Source of the DNA: Carallia brachiata
Taxonomy: Eukaryota; Streptophyta; Magnoliopsida; Malpighiales; Rhizophoraceae
Length of the DNA: 64,000 nt
Assembly (NCBI GenBank): GCA_021464245.1
Contig: JADCRB010000036.1
Location: forward strand, 3,955,939 to 4,019,938
Reading direction: 5' to 3'
Positions 12,299 through 25,800 of the stretch are shown here, piece by piece. The translations under genes and the position numbers were made by a program. Under the pieces are notes generated by a model, which ran no database searches, had not been told where the DNA came from, and saw only the letters and a list, made by a program, of their open reading frames with translations. Positions within the stretch are counted from its first letter, which is position 1, and every line of letters begins with the position of its first letter.

Positions 12299-15200
12299 AT
12301 GGATAACGATGTGAATGTAGATTCGATAGACAAGCTCAAAGGACTAGCCATTTCCTCTTTCGAAAACGACTTCGTTGACGAAGAAGAAGAAGAAGAAGAA
12401 GAAGAAGGATTGGTCGCTGCTGCAGACCACGACGACGATGAAGAAGACGAAGAAGCTCCATCCGTAACTCTAGGCTTTGTGGACAAGCCGAAAAACCACT
12501 GGTCCCTTCTCCGCCAGTTATTTCCTAGCAAGGCCGGCGGCTCTCCGGTATCGCTTTCTTTTTTTTTTTTTTTCTACTCCTCCTTTTTGTTCTTTTTTTT
12601 TTTTTTCTTTGTAAAATTATATATCTCTCTGAATTAAATTTTTTTTAAAGATAATTTTGTTAATTATGTTAATGATTATCTTGCTAGGCGTGGCTGGATC
12701 CTATTAACTTACCTTCTGGAAAGTGCTGTCTTTGTGATATATGTGGAGAACCTTTGCAATTTCTCCTTCAGGTATTTTGTGTTATTTAGCTTCGTCTTTT
12801 AAATTCTCTGTTATCTCAGAGTGATTATAATCACATTTTGGGCATATTTGCTGTTGACAGCTTGTGCATATGACGAAACGGAAAAAAAAAAATTCTTTAT
12901 TTTTCTTGTGATGATGTTTGGTGTCATTGATTTGATTCCCTAGGTGTATGCACCTATACGTGACAAGGAATCGGCATTTCATAGAACATTGTTTGTTTTC
13001 ATGTGCACGTCGATGTCATGTCTTGTTCGGGATCAAAGAGAGCAATGGAAACGTAGGCCGGAAAAGCCATCTCGAAGGTATCATTTGTATAATGTTCTTG
13101 CTTTCTATTCATTATCATAGATTGCTACATAGGATAAATGAGATTTGGTATTCTTTCTAACTACACGGTTGCCTGATTATTTGTATTGTTTTTTCAAGTG
13201 TGAAGGTTTTCCGCTGCCAACTACCTCGCATAAATCCTTTTTACTCAAGCGAGCCCCCAAGACACAATGGAACTGACATGCCTTCTGGACCAGGAGGTAA
13301 TTTATGGACAATATATTTCTCTAGGCTGTTATCTAATTATGGCACATTCACGATCTTGATCTCATATTTTGGGGGTTCTACAGATATCAAGGTGCTAATT
13401 ATGCAAACTTGGTCTCTTCAATATGCTAAACCTCAGGATTTACGTTTGCAACCCGTGTAAGGTTGTCCAAACATATAATTAGCTGGTTCAGATGCAGAGG
13501 CAGATTTGAAATCCATATTAACTTTTGGGAGAACTTACATAATACTTAAATTAATGTGGTGGAACTAATGTCAGAATAGGTAGTACACTTTGAAAATTGA
13601 AATGCTGCAGGCTCTATGACGGCAAAAGCTTTTGTTATTACACATTCCCCCCCCCCCTACCCCCTAATAACTGAGTATCCAGGAGATTAAATAAATTGTG
13701 TTTTATGTTCAAACACCTATAACCGTTGTCTAAGGCTTGGTTTGCATTTTTCATTTACTTACAGTTGTTCTTTTTACCATTGAAGCATTCCTGATGGTCT
13801 TAAGCTCTCTCTCTGTGCGTGTTTGTATTTGTTAGGTGCACTTTGTAATTGGTGTTGTAGCTGGAAGGGAGATAAAGTTTGTAGTAGCTGCAAAAGGGCA
13901 CAATACTGCTCACAGAAACACCAGGTACTGAGGTGGCTTATGTTTTCATTGCTTTTCATCTTGGGGTGTCTATGCCTAATGATCTTTCTTTCTTTTATTA
14001 CTTTCCAGACCTTGCACTGGCGTTCAGGCCACAGAATTAAGTGCCAACAACTGAGTCTTTCCTCAGAATTACCTGGCTCCAGTTTCAGAAATGGTGGAAC
14101 CACTCAAACAGAGATAGTTAAAGGCCAGTATATACATAAAAACATCATGAAACACCACTGCACTATGTTAGGGATAGCGTAGTTATATGGTACACTTTGT
14201 CTTGATAGAAGATACAAAGTATCTGTCGTGCCATAAAAGTCAATCAGATTGTATCAATCACCTGATTGTGATGACCCTACGCTACCTAATTCTACAATAT
14301 CATTTATGTCATGTGGTAATTCCACGTGTTGATCTTGATTCGGATGTCTACCCATTGTGAATGTTTCATTTAAAAATTTGTTGACTTGCAATTTATATTC
14401 GAGAAAACAGAAATAGTGCTAGATGTGTGCAATTTATGCATGATGTGTGGTGCCAAACAGTGCGGTATTCATACATGATAGGAAATTTTCTTGTATTCCA
14501 CCTCTGATAATGTTTTGTTTTCAAGCAGCTGGTAGCAATACTTTGTGGCCAGAGTATGAGGTAATGATTGAGGATGAAAATGATTCTGATGAGGATGAAA
14601 TGAATGACAGCAACAATCATTCTAACTCACTGGTATTAGGACAAAATGGATGACACAGTGAATTCCTTGATGGACAGTTTTGAGGTGTTATATTTGTATT
14701 ATTTTGTTGGATACTTTTGAGAGCTATTATTCCCAACATTAAGGTTTAACTGTTTGTGTAAACAGGGGGATGATGACAAAAAATGTTGGGCCTCTTTCCA
14801 AGAACGCATAGCCAAAGCCCCAGAGCAAGTGTTGAGGTGACAATATTTTCATTCGAAAGAGAATTTGTTTTTTGCTTACTGAATATTTGACATGGAAAAT
14901 TGAATGAAGTAGTTTCAAGGGATAATTCTTACAATTCATTATTCAATTTATCACATGTTTTCATTTTCACTACTCAACTTTAATTTGTTACAATCAAATC
15001 ACTTAATCTTATATGTTGTTTCAATGTGATCATTGTCGCTCAACTAAATGAAAATTTATAAAATTTGTAAGAATTTTTTTAAAATTTTTTTATAATTGTT
15101 GTCATCATCGTTTTTTTTTTTTTTGAGCAATTGTCGTCATCATTGTTACGTAGCATACTTGGGATGATCTAAATAATTTTAGTATATTTAATGTTCATTG

Positions 15201-15720
15201 AACATAAACAAGTGTGATAGAATTAATTGCATAAGAATTTTTTTTTGGGGGTAAATTTGAAAACTTATCATCTAATTTTGTTAATATAAAGTGACAGAAT
15301 GATAAAATGGAAATAAATTGAAGTTGAGTGATTTGATTGGCAGATATCAAAGTTGGGTGGTGAAAATGAAAATAAGTGATAAGGTTACTGATGAGAAATG
15401 AATTTTACCCAGTATCCTGTAGAAGTTTTGCAGTGTTAAGATGTATTTGAGGCCTGATTGGGCTGCTTATATAAGATTAGGCAAATAGGTGATTGAAGCA
15501 TCACTATTTTACCGCATAAATAAGGTGTCAACAGAAAGCTACCTCCTAACATCTTTTGTGATGTACCTGATGTGTAATACTTGGCTAAGGTTAGCAGTAT
15601 TAAAATTTTGTCCGGACACCATATGTCCCATAAAGACTTTGTTCATGAATTTGGCAGGTAAGGTTAGAAGTATTAAAATTTTGTCTAAGGTCCAGCCCTT
15701 GTAGGAAAAAAGGTACTGGT

Positions 15721-15754
<34 letters not shown>

Positions 15755-16499
15755 AAGGCTTTTCAGTTAGTAATGTGAATGAATTTTGCTAACTAAAAGT
15801 ATTTTGTTATAGTTGACGAATGGTAACTTTATTGCTATGATTCTAGGGTAATCCATAATCTTTTCGTCTAACATTTTTCTGATTGCATTTAATTGATTTT
15901 CTTACCTAACATTTTGTTGATGTGACTGATCAAATCTTTTGCCGCATTTAATTCCATGATCTCTCTCTCTCTCTCTCTCCTCCCTCCCTCCCTCTCTCTC
16001 TCTCTCCAAATAACAGGTATTGTAGGGAACCTAATGCAAAACCCCTCTGGCCCATGTCAAGTGGCCGTCCATCCAAGGCTGATATCCCCAACTGCTGTTA
16101 TTGTCGCGGTCCTTCAAAGTTTGAATTTCAGGTATGCGCTAATGTGCCTCTCTTTTATTCGCTCATTTTTCACTTGTGATTGGATCCCTTGGCAGCTTAA
16201 AAAAAAACGGGACACTAGTTATTCTTTTTGTGCTGTTCTTCTGTTCTGCATCTCCCTGGAGATCTCCAATTTGAAATCAGTGACAGTGATGAAGCCTTTA
16301 ATTATTATTCTTTTCATCTTGTTGGTGTCAGATCTTGCCTCAATTGCTTTATTACTTTGGTGTAAAGAATGACGTGGATTCGCTTGATTGGGCAACTCTT
16401 GTCATTTATACTTGCGAAGCCTCTTGTGAGGGCAATGTAGATTACAAAGAAGAATTTGCTTGGATTCAACTTTACTCAGCATCTGCTACTGTATGTTGA
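12299..16499 (+). CDS. PDCD2: PDCD2-like MYND zinc-finger protein, 10 exons
   Basis: Exons: 12299-12547, 12688-12771, 12944-13077, 13199-13296, 13836-13924, 14009-14123, 14529-14632, 14766-14836, 16017-16131, 16332-16499; total 1227 nt, exactly 409 codons with all phases agreeing. Domains: an acidic N-terminus with a nine-Glu run; the conserved TLGFVDKPKNHWSLLRQLFP; an N-terminal Cys cluster (CCLCDICGEPLQ); a MYND zinc finger at about residues 190-232 (CNWC, CSSC, YCSQKHQ, HWRSGHRIKC, with the His in QKHQ usual for this family); and a C-terminal PDCD2_C domain (FQERIAKAPEQVLRYCREP, PLWPMSSG, CCYCRG, YYFGVKND, LDWATLVIYTC). Animal PDCD2 and yeast Tsr4 are dedicated chaperones of ribosomal protein uS5; a similar plant role is inferred. 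The exon 6 donor is best read as GC (AAAG|GCCAGT), which is what makes the phases close. No frame break seen. Confidence 0.92.
12377..12408 (+). repeat. GAA trinucleotide repeat encoding poly-Glu
   Basis: About nine consecutive GAA codons inside exon 1 of the PDCD2-like gene give a poly-glutamate run. Being in multiples of three, length changes would preserve the frame. Confidence 0.85.
15721..15748. repeat. (CA)14 microsatellite in PDCD2 intron 8
   Basis: A perfect CA dinucleotide run in the 1.2-kb intron between exons 8 and 9. Confidence 0.95.
15961..16007. repeat. (CT)n/(CCCT)n polypyrimidine microsatellite next to PDCD2 exon 9 acceptor
   Basis: A run of CT with an internal CCCTCCCTCC block, ending 9 bases before exon 9 (16017). 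It forms part of the acceptor's polypyrimidine tract, so length changes could influence splicing. Confidence 0.9.
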
Positions 16500-17863
16500 A
16501 AATTTTGCCGCAAGTAACATAGTCCTCTGCATTTTTTATTGGCTTCGCCTCTTTTTGACCCATTAGGGCTTTAGCTCTATCGGATGAAGATCGAAAGGTG
16601 CAAAAAAAAGGGCATTAAGACCCAGTTTGTTAATCAATTTTTATTCGTGTCACATTTCCCCCAATGTAGTCTTGTAGCCCTATTTGCATTTTTCTTTCAA
16701 ATGGAAGCTAAATTTTTCGTTTAGTAAGGAATTAGTTTTTTTTGTGTGTATATGGAGTTGTTATGACTCTACAAATGTAAGAGTTTCATGCATAAATACG
16801 TCTTTTAGAAAGGAATTTTTTTTAACCGTGCTACCTAATGACGGTACATTTTGGTTTAGCTGTGTGATATAGAGTGCTATGAAATCAACCCCACCATGTT
16901 GAAATTAATGATTTGTGCATACATGAATGTTAAGTTCAAATTTATTTATGTTGAATGACTAATGAAAAGAGATTATTTATTTACAAAAAAAGAAATAATT
17001 TAGTTTATTTATGTAATAAATTTTATAAAATTAAGAAATAATAATCATGTCGCTTTATCTCTTTTTTTTTTTTTTTTCGTACATCCTCTTATCTTATTCC
17101 GAATAAATGGATGAACGAGGCCTCATTGTAGAATGTGGATCTTGCCATGACGCAAAACTAGAACGCCGGTGTTGCAAGGCACTTGGTCAAAAGGAGCTGC
17201 GGTTGGTTAACGGTTTTCAAGATTTAAATATTGGCATACAAGCCACGGTACGTACTTTACAGTTTAATAATGCATAGGCGTAAAAAAATTAGTTAACAAT
17301 GCAGGGAGAATAAGTCAAATTAATAGGTCGAAGGATGGAGTGAAATTCGGATGCCAATACAGCTCAAAGTAAACGGTTAAAGAAGCAGCCTAGGCACAAA
17401 TATGTCTAAAATAACGAAGAATTTGTGCCTTGCAGGGCACATTATCACAGTTGACAACTTGAACTCTCAAATGAAGCCATTGGCTCAAGCCCGTTGAACG
17501 AGATGTGAGGCAATTAATAGGATAATAAATTAGGAAAAATTAGGAATAAGGAAACGATCATCTTTTGATAAAATTCAAGACCGGCGAAACTTTTAGTGGA
17601 AGTGGAAAATAAGAAAGAAAAGAGAATAATTTATACTTGAGACCCATTGCAGCCATCACTTGTGTTGGAAAGAGAGAGCCAATGTTCGAAGGGGGTCATT
17701 GCAGTAAGTACGACCCAACTGACCAACTACCAGTGCAACCAATGGCACGATAAAAATACATGTAGACGTCCCTTCCCTTCCTCTCGTTGTAACTCTCAAT
17801 CTATCAAACCGGGCAGGTGAATCAGATTTTATATGGACGTCGTTCCATTTGTCTAGCATCTTT
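16500..17863. other. convergent intergenic region between PDCD2 and PAA1
   Basis: Contains the 3' flanks of both genes. AT-rich patches occur at 16920-17070. The piece 17100-17260 is somewhat more GC-rich, but I see no continuous frame or family motif. Confidence 0.55.
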
Positions 17864-19812
17864 TCATCTAGAACCAGAATATGGCTGCTTCATGTTAACT
17901 TTCCGCTCTGTAAGGATTTCAGAACCCAAATAAGCTTTCGAGTTTGAAGTTGCTCCGTGAATTTGTTTCTCTCTTGAGGCGAATTTTAATCTCAAAAGCA
18001 ATGAATTTGCCATCACCCCAATGGAACTCAAACCCATTAGTGCTCCAGCAATGGATGGAGTCAGCATTGTACCAGTTACTGGCAGTAGCATGCCAGCTGC
18101 AATTGGAATTCCTACCTGCGCAAGTTTGCAACATGGGCATCATGCACTAATGGAAGGAAAACAAAGACAAAAATACATTTTGTCACTTTTCCAATAGAAA
18201 CCAAACAGAAACCCAACTTGACGAACCTTATGATCAGGTGTTAGAGTGAGAAAGCATACTTCTTTAAGATTGATTTCTACATTCCACGTAAAACAAGAGG
18301 GATGGAATCTACACAACTCAGGTTCGACTAGTAGATATGAAAATAATATTAACATACTTGAAGCCAGATGTGAGGCTCAGAATTGTGTTTCCACATTAGC
18401 CACGGAATCTCAAAATCATGTTTATTTCAATCATTAATATCAAGAATTGGCCACCTAAAATCATGTGTGGATACCAGGAAGTTAAATTCTATTATATTTA
18501 CTTACTGCTAGTGCTTTGATGGTTTTTATTTTTTATTTTTACTGAATTCATAGCCGTGCTTGTGTAAGGCAAAGAACTTACAATGTTGTAAGCAAAAGCC
18601 CACCAAAGATTTTGCTTAATGGTCTTCATGGTTAGCCTGCTCATCTCCAGTGCATCGAGCAACTGCATAGAAAATAAAAATCAGTTTCTTTGTTCCAATG
18701 CCAACAACGTAAAGGATCAATGCTAGAGTAATTAATGAATTAAGCAGAGCAATCCAAGTGAAAGAGTTATATCAAAGCTGCAGTCAAAGTAACAATGCTA
18801 AAACCAGGTTGAACCAAAAAGATTCTAAAGAGCCTAGTAATCTGGAATGAAATATTCCATTTTTCCAAAAGTAATCCAAGATTCTTCTTCTTCCTATATA
18901 ATTTTCATGTATATGAATATGAATTTATCTTTTTTGTTTTTTTCTCTGCAATACACATGTGAAAGATTTTCTAGTCGGGAAAGGATCGGCCTAACTTTTT
19001 ACTGCAGAGTACAGATTTGATGTAAAGATTTGACAAGATTGGAGCACCAATTATCTATTATCTATCTATCTAAACATGCATTCATGAGCGCATGTGTCAG
19101 TGTATGAGTGTGCCATGTCCATGCTCTTTCCAAGGCAGTCACTCCAACTAAAGAGCATATGCACGAACTTCCTAGGCATTACTCCGAAAAATTCCAAAGA
19201 GCAAAACATTGAGATGACAATCTTTCCTTGAGGAAAAAATTTAGTGCCAAGGAAAAAGTTTTAGACGGCAGGGAGAAGTTAAAAAGTGATGGAAATGGGC
19301 TTGCCAGTCTCAGATACACAGAAAGTTCAAACCTACCCTGCAGTTAATGTTAACATACCCATAATATTGGAATGGAGAATTAAACATGTCAGGATTTTGC
19401 GACCACAATTGTGCTCAAGTACTGAAAAATGTGAAGGCTGTTCGAAATAGGAATGGTGCATAGTGAAATAAAATTGCGTGATATATATGTAGCTAATAAC
19501 AAATGCCCAGCCCTGTTAGATTAGGAATTGGATTTTCAGCCACAGATTGCATTAAATGGCTCTCTTTTAACCACCGGATGGACTGTTTACTGTGTGTGCA
19601 TTGGTGCCTTTAGCGCCAAATGTATAATTCCAAAGTCGATGTGACCAAAAAAACTGCAAGTTAAAAAAAAAAAGCTATATTTGGCATGCAAGAGACATGC
19701 ATTTGAGATGCAAAAAAAAAAAAGGCATATGAATTGAATCCATAATTACGTGCCAAGTGAACCCCCCAACCCCAGTAGGAGAACAAAGGAAAACTAGACA
19801 AACATCATTTTC

Positions 19813-19857
<45 letters not shown>

Positions 19858-22800
19858 GCATATATGCATCACGCAACCAAGGTTTTTAATAATGCACCCT
19901 CTACACCTGAGACAGATTTAATTATGTCCATATACCTGAGACAGCCTGTTACCCATCAGCACTATGGAAGACACCTCACTAGCAGCTCCCACACCTCCAC
20001 CCATGGCAACTCCAACATGTGATGAAGCCAAGGCAGCAGCATCATTGATTCCATCACCAACCATTGCTACTATGCTCTGATCCTTCTGAAGTTCATTTAT
20101 GAATTTCTTTTTTTCATCTGGTTTAACTCCAGAGAGCACCTATCATCCAAGAGGGATATTTAATGTCAACAAAACCCTAATTCAAAATATATTCTCCAAG
20201 CTAAAACATTTCAAATGTTCTACAAGATGAAACACATCACAAATCAACTCCTATGAAGGATGAAGTCAAAGAGAACAGCATTTACAATTGCAAATAGCTA
20301 GATGAAAGAACAGATTTCACAGTGCTAAACATTTAAATACCATCATCTGCATGCAAATAAGTATATAGTTGCTTGTGAAGGATCACAAACATTGGATTCT
20401 ACACCAACTTGTGAAGCAAAGATCAACCAATAATGAAGCATTTTGTGTTTCTACATTCAAATATCTGTAAGACTAATTACAGAGTGATTCACTAATTAAT
20501 GGCCAGATTAGTCTATGACCAACTACTGCAACCAAATATTTGGACACAAATGTTTTTCAGCTACATTGGACCTACATCATCTTGTTCTTATGTTTCCCTG
20601 CCACTGTGTTGTAAAATCATCTGGCATGAAAGTGCTTTAGGGAAGAAAAAACAACTATAAGATTAGAAAAATCGTAAGGTAGTCCATCATTTAATTGCAC
20701 TATACAGGGGTAGCATGACTAATCTGCCTCATCCTGACATCCTTCCATTCCATCCTTTCTAATTAGATTGTATCGGTCTTCCATAACAGTTCTTGCATAT
20801 GCCTGCATTGAATGTGGCCAAACTGCTTCGTTCTATCTTGATTGAATACTAATTCTATATCCGTGTTGATGCACTCATCTTTTTTAAAGCCAATTGTCAA
20901 TTTATGACATCATCAATATGCAACTTTACATTAGGATGAGGTTACCTAATAAAAGAAATCCTTGAAGTGTACATCAGACTGAGAATAATCTAAAACTAAT
21001 GGAAATACCTAACAAAATAAGCTGTACACATACAAAAGGCAAACACAAGCCCAAACAAATGCTTGAGCTTGATGGGTCAAGGTATGGGCAAACATTGGGG
21101 GATAGGGTCCTAAATTTCGGTCCAAAACAGGTACCAAAAACATTTGGGATTCAAGAAAACAAGCTAACTTCAATAATAACAACTGTGTCCTCTAGCAAAG
21201 GTAGCTTGAGGTTTGTTGGGAAAGAGCCCAGAAAGCACCCCTTTATTTTCTCTCCTTTTCCTTTTGATAAGAGTATAAATCAAAGTCTCGTTCATCATAC
21301 CTTATCTTTTGGAATACCAACAACAGATGCAACATACTCAGCGGTACTCCTTTTGTCACCAGATAGCATATATACGTTGATTCCCTGGCCAGACAAGGAT
21401 TTAACAACATGTCCAGCATCTTCCCTAATCTGATCTTCAAGGTATACAAGACCAGCAAGGGTATCATCTACCCCAACGTACACAACAGATTGATTCTCGA
21501 CATCCTCCAGTTCTTGAAATTGATTCTCACAACTCCATGCCTGCCCGAAAAAAAAATCACTATTGTAATTTCACACTGTAATTAACAGATTTGCACATAA
21601 CAGTGGAGTACTCCAGTGAAGGTTCCACATGAAATTATGCATATGCCTTTGCATGATGTTAAACCATGGTTTGTGCTTGTACTACTACTAATGCCAGAAC
21701 ATTCTTTCATCAATTAAATAGCCCAGTCCCAGAAATGTACTTCAACTTTCCAACCTTTAGTCAAAATGGAGTGTTCTTCTTACAGCAATGCTATCACATC
21801 TAAATCACATGTCATAAGCTCCTCTTCCAGCTTTTACTTGAAGTATCTTTTGCATACTAAAGCATCTCATAAGATATTTCAAGTTGCAGGTCATGTGTCT
21901 GTGAGCATCTAAACTAACAAATTTTCCAAAAGCGAATATTGATAATTTCAGTTATTCATGGAATAGATAGAAATTAAGAAATTTCACGAAAAATTTGAGA
22001 AGCATTAACCAATTAAGATGTAGCTCTAACTAATCATGCAATCATATGATCATTTTTCTACGTCCATGACATTAAAAAAAAAAAAGGTTCTGTCAAGTAG
22101 TTCATTCTGCACATTGACCAACATATAGAATTTCAAGAAGATATTATATAGGGTCTTGAAAACCAACTAGGTGACTTGTCATCAAATCTGAATTCTGTTT
22201 ATGACTATCGTACTGGTGTGAAATATAAATGAATGCCCAGTTGACCACTGAGTATATACCGTTGAACCCAGTCCAGTGTTCCAACAGACACCTTCCTGTT
22301 CTCAATGGTAGCTACCGCACCAGAACCAGGCTCCTCCCGAATGTTCCAGCTGTTACCTGCCAGAAATAAAACAGCATTTCATTCAAGAATTTCACCCAAG
22401 ATCTCAGTGAGCATAAACTTCCAATCCTATGACCATCTCATATCCACAACAAAAGACACTAACAGGTAGGAAATGAACTAAAAATTAGAAAAACATAACT
22501 TTAGATTGAGTTATAAAGTGGATGACCAAGTAAGATGTGGAATTCTGTAAGATTGAAATATTGACTTTTTCTCCTTCAGAATTATGGTGCAGCTTGCGAT
22601 AAAATGTCAGGAGATCAGATACACACTTCCAGGGCCAGGAGCAGGGGATTTTCTCCAGTTTACACTTATATTTTCCTCTTTCCTCCTCACTTCGATGGTT
22701 TTACAGATTTGTTCCTTTTTTTCCATCATTGAAACTAGAAACTACAGCTTGAATTTGAGCACAACACAAAATTATTAGTGAGCTAAAGAACACCAATCAT

Positions 22801-25800
22801 ATCTGCCCTATTAGTTTTTCATTATTTGAAGCATAATTTGGTAGCCAAGATTACCTTTTTCTTCACAAAACAACATAGACGAAAGCATATTTTACCTAAA
22901 AATCACAGTAAAATGGGATGACGAAGCAAGATTAATTTCATCCCATTGACCCCACACAAGTACATCCTAAAAGTTAATGAACTGCAATACTTGACAGGAA
23001 ATTCATACGTACAGAATGAACCAACTATTTACATATTTGAGCAAATGAAGGCATTCATTGATCTAATAAAGTGCTCCGCACCTTCACATTCCAGGAATTG
23101 AGGCCCTGAGCAGCCTCTACTATAGCTTTCCCAACTGGATGAACAGTATTTGATTCTACGGCAGCGGCTAATTTCAGGACTTCAGCTTCTGACATGTATG
23201 GTTTGAACTTGCTCTGTATCAAAGCTAGCTGATATTAATTTACTTATCATCAGGTCATGCATATTTGTTGCAACAATGACAATGGCTACACATTTGAACC
23301 TAAAATGTATCAACTTTCTCAGTGCCAATTAGCTACTCAAATTTCACATATGCCTACAGATTTGATTACAGCTCAGCAAAATCTTCGAGCAGAGACTAAT
23401 AAAGACCACAATTTAAGACTTCAAAACTTTGTATCTATAGTTTCGGCACTTGACTGCAGTCATGCACCAGTAAAATGAATACAACTATAAGCACATCATC
23501 TTATAACAGCAGAGTAAATAGAACCTAATAAAGTTAATATAGCATATAGATAAATACTTAAGGTCTGCACTACTTGCAGTTAATTGTGAACGCTACTTTG
23601 GGTTGATTGATGATTCTGCATATCAATTACCACATCTAACAAAATCAAAGTCCTAAAATGTTTTGTTCCCTGAAATTCTTTAACTTCCTAGATTCACATG
23701 GATGCATGAGTATGCCCAAGCACAAAGAAATGCTCATGCTTGTTAAGACAAAACAGCTTCCACTTCTGGGTAATCTGTGCAGATGAAAATTTTGATATTG
23801 AATGGCTTAGCGCAACCACATGAAAAGATAACAGTGAAATCCTTAAATAGTCTTCAGGCTTTAGCTCTTGTGCTTGAATGCAAATTTTACAAAATTATTA
23901 GATAATTCATATGAAAAATGGAACTATCACCACTCAACTTCATATTTTTAAGTTCGGAACCTCCAAGCACAACAACCTTTCTCACAACAGGTCTTCCAAT
24001 TGTCAGGGTCCCTGTTTTGTCAAACACAACGGTGTTCACCATTGAAAACTTCTCTAAAATATTTCCACCACGCAAGAGCAATCCTCTTGTTGCCCCTAAT
24101 GAAGTTCCAACCTTACATGCAGAAGAAGGACGCAAAACCATGATAATCAAAGTCCTAAAAGTAAATGGAAAAAAGAAAAGACCATGCAGCATGACACTGT
24201 AGCAGTAAAGAGAGAGGATACCAGCACAGCTGTGGGTGTGGCTAAGCCAAGTGCACAAGGACAAGCAACAACCTGCAATCATTATAGGTATACCCCGCTC
24301 ATCGTCATATCAATAGAAAAAAAAAAAAATTATTGCTATCTTTCTCTTGGCTAATAGAATTATTATCAAGTCTTTAAATGCTCTATGTTATTCTTGTTAA
24401 CCAAAACTATGATATAGGGCAAGGGCATGATTAATACAAAATTATCGAAAAAGATTAAAAAAGGTGCACAAGGCCCCATACTACAGGGTCTAGGGAAGTG
24501 TAGACGTATGCAGCTTTACCCTTGTTATCACAAGGAGGTTATATCATGATTTAAACCTGTAACCTCTAGGTCAAAGGGTAACCTTACTGTTATGCCAACG
24601 CAAGAACATGTACAAGCTTTGATGATGTTTTTGCTCTTAGAAAACTCATTGATTGCTAGATTCCAGCATCATACCAAAACACTGCAAGAGAGCTGTAGTG
24701 CCAGCGAAACTGGATTTGCTTGGTGAAAAGCAGCAGGAAGCATATGTGCCCCAAAATAATTCCAGAACGTAAATGTAGCAACTGAGAGTGCCATCACTCC
24801 ATAGGTGAAGTGTCCAGACACCTGGTTTAACCAGGAAAAAAAAAAATATTTAGCAGAGTGAGAAAAAGTTGCAGTCAATGTCATGTATAGACCACTAGGC
24901 ACTACCTGCAAGATACGTCTAAATAACGGTGAACTCATAAGCAGAAAATATGTCCCAGACTCCACTATGGTACACTTAATTCCAGGCAAGGCTTTCAGAA
25001 ACAAATAAAAAAAGAAGCAACTAAAAGGACACACATTGCCCCTAATCAGCCAGGATTGGATACCAGTGGAGAACCATTATGATTTGTGCAATCAATGAAA
25101 AACTTGCATCAAGTATCCACTCAACACGAACATTTAAGCTATTGGGTGAAGCCTAAAAATGGACCACAGATTAAACTTTGACACACCCCCTCAGACAACA
25201 GAGTTCTTGGGCTTAAAGCGTGAACAAACCAAAATTTACAATTAATTAAAAGAATGAAGGCAACATAATTTGTACTCACAATCTCCTGGTCATGAAGGTT
25301 CTAATACCATGTCATGAAACTATTCAGCCTAAAAGCTTAAGCTTTTGGGTAAGACCCAAGGATGGATCACATAAATTTTAACACGCCCCCTGAATGGGCT
25401 TAAAGTGTGAACAAATAAAAAAGTCACCACTAATTGAGAGGATGAGGGCACCGTGGTTTGAACTTATGATCTCTCGATCACAAAGGTACTGATACCATTT
25501 TAAGAAACCATTCATCTCAGAAGCTTAAACAATTGGGTGAGGCCCATGAATGAATGACATCTGGAACTCTAACTTGAAAAGGTAATTGGACTACTAAGCA
25601 TTCATGTCTTGTCAACTAACTTTTCTTTTCCAGGTCTATTGATCATGTAGATCAATTTCTGTCCAGTCAAATTATCAACAGAAAGAATTATATGCAATGT
25701 GGCCTTCTAAAGGAAAAACTGATAAGTAGACATAGAATATGAGCTGAAAGAGAATAGAAATATCTGGAAACATGATATATCAGGCGGTCTAGAGATGCAG

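Noticed and set aside
17100..17260. Slightly GC-rich stretch that could be a small exon
   Set aside because: No open frame with recognisable motif and no clear splice sites.
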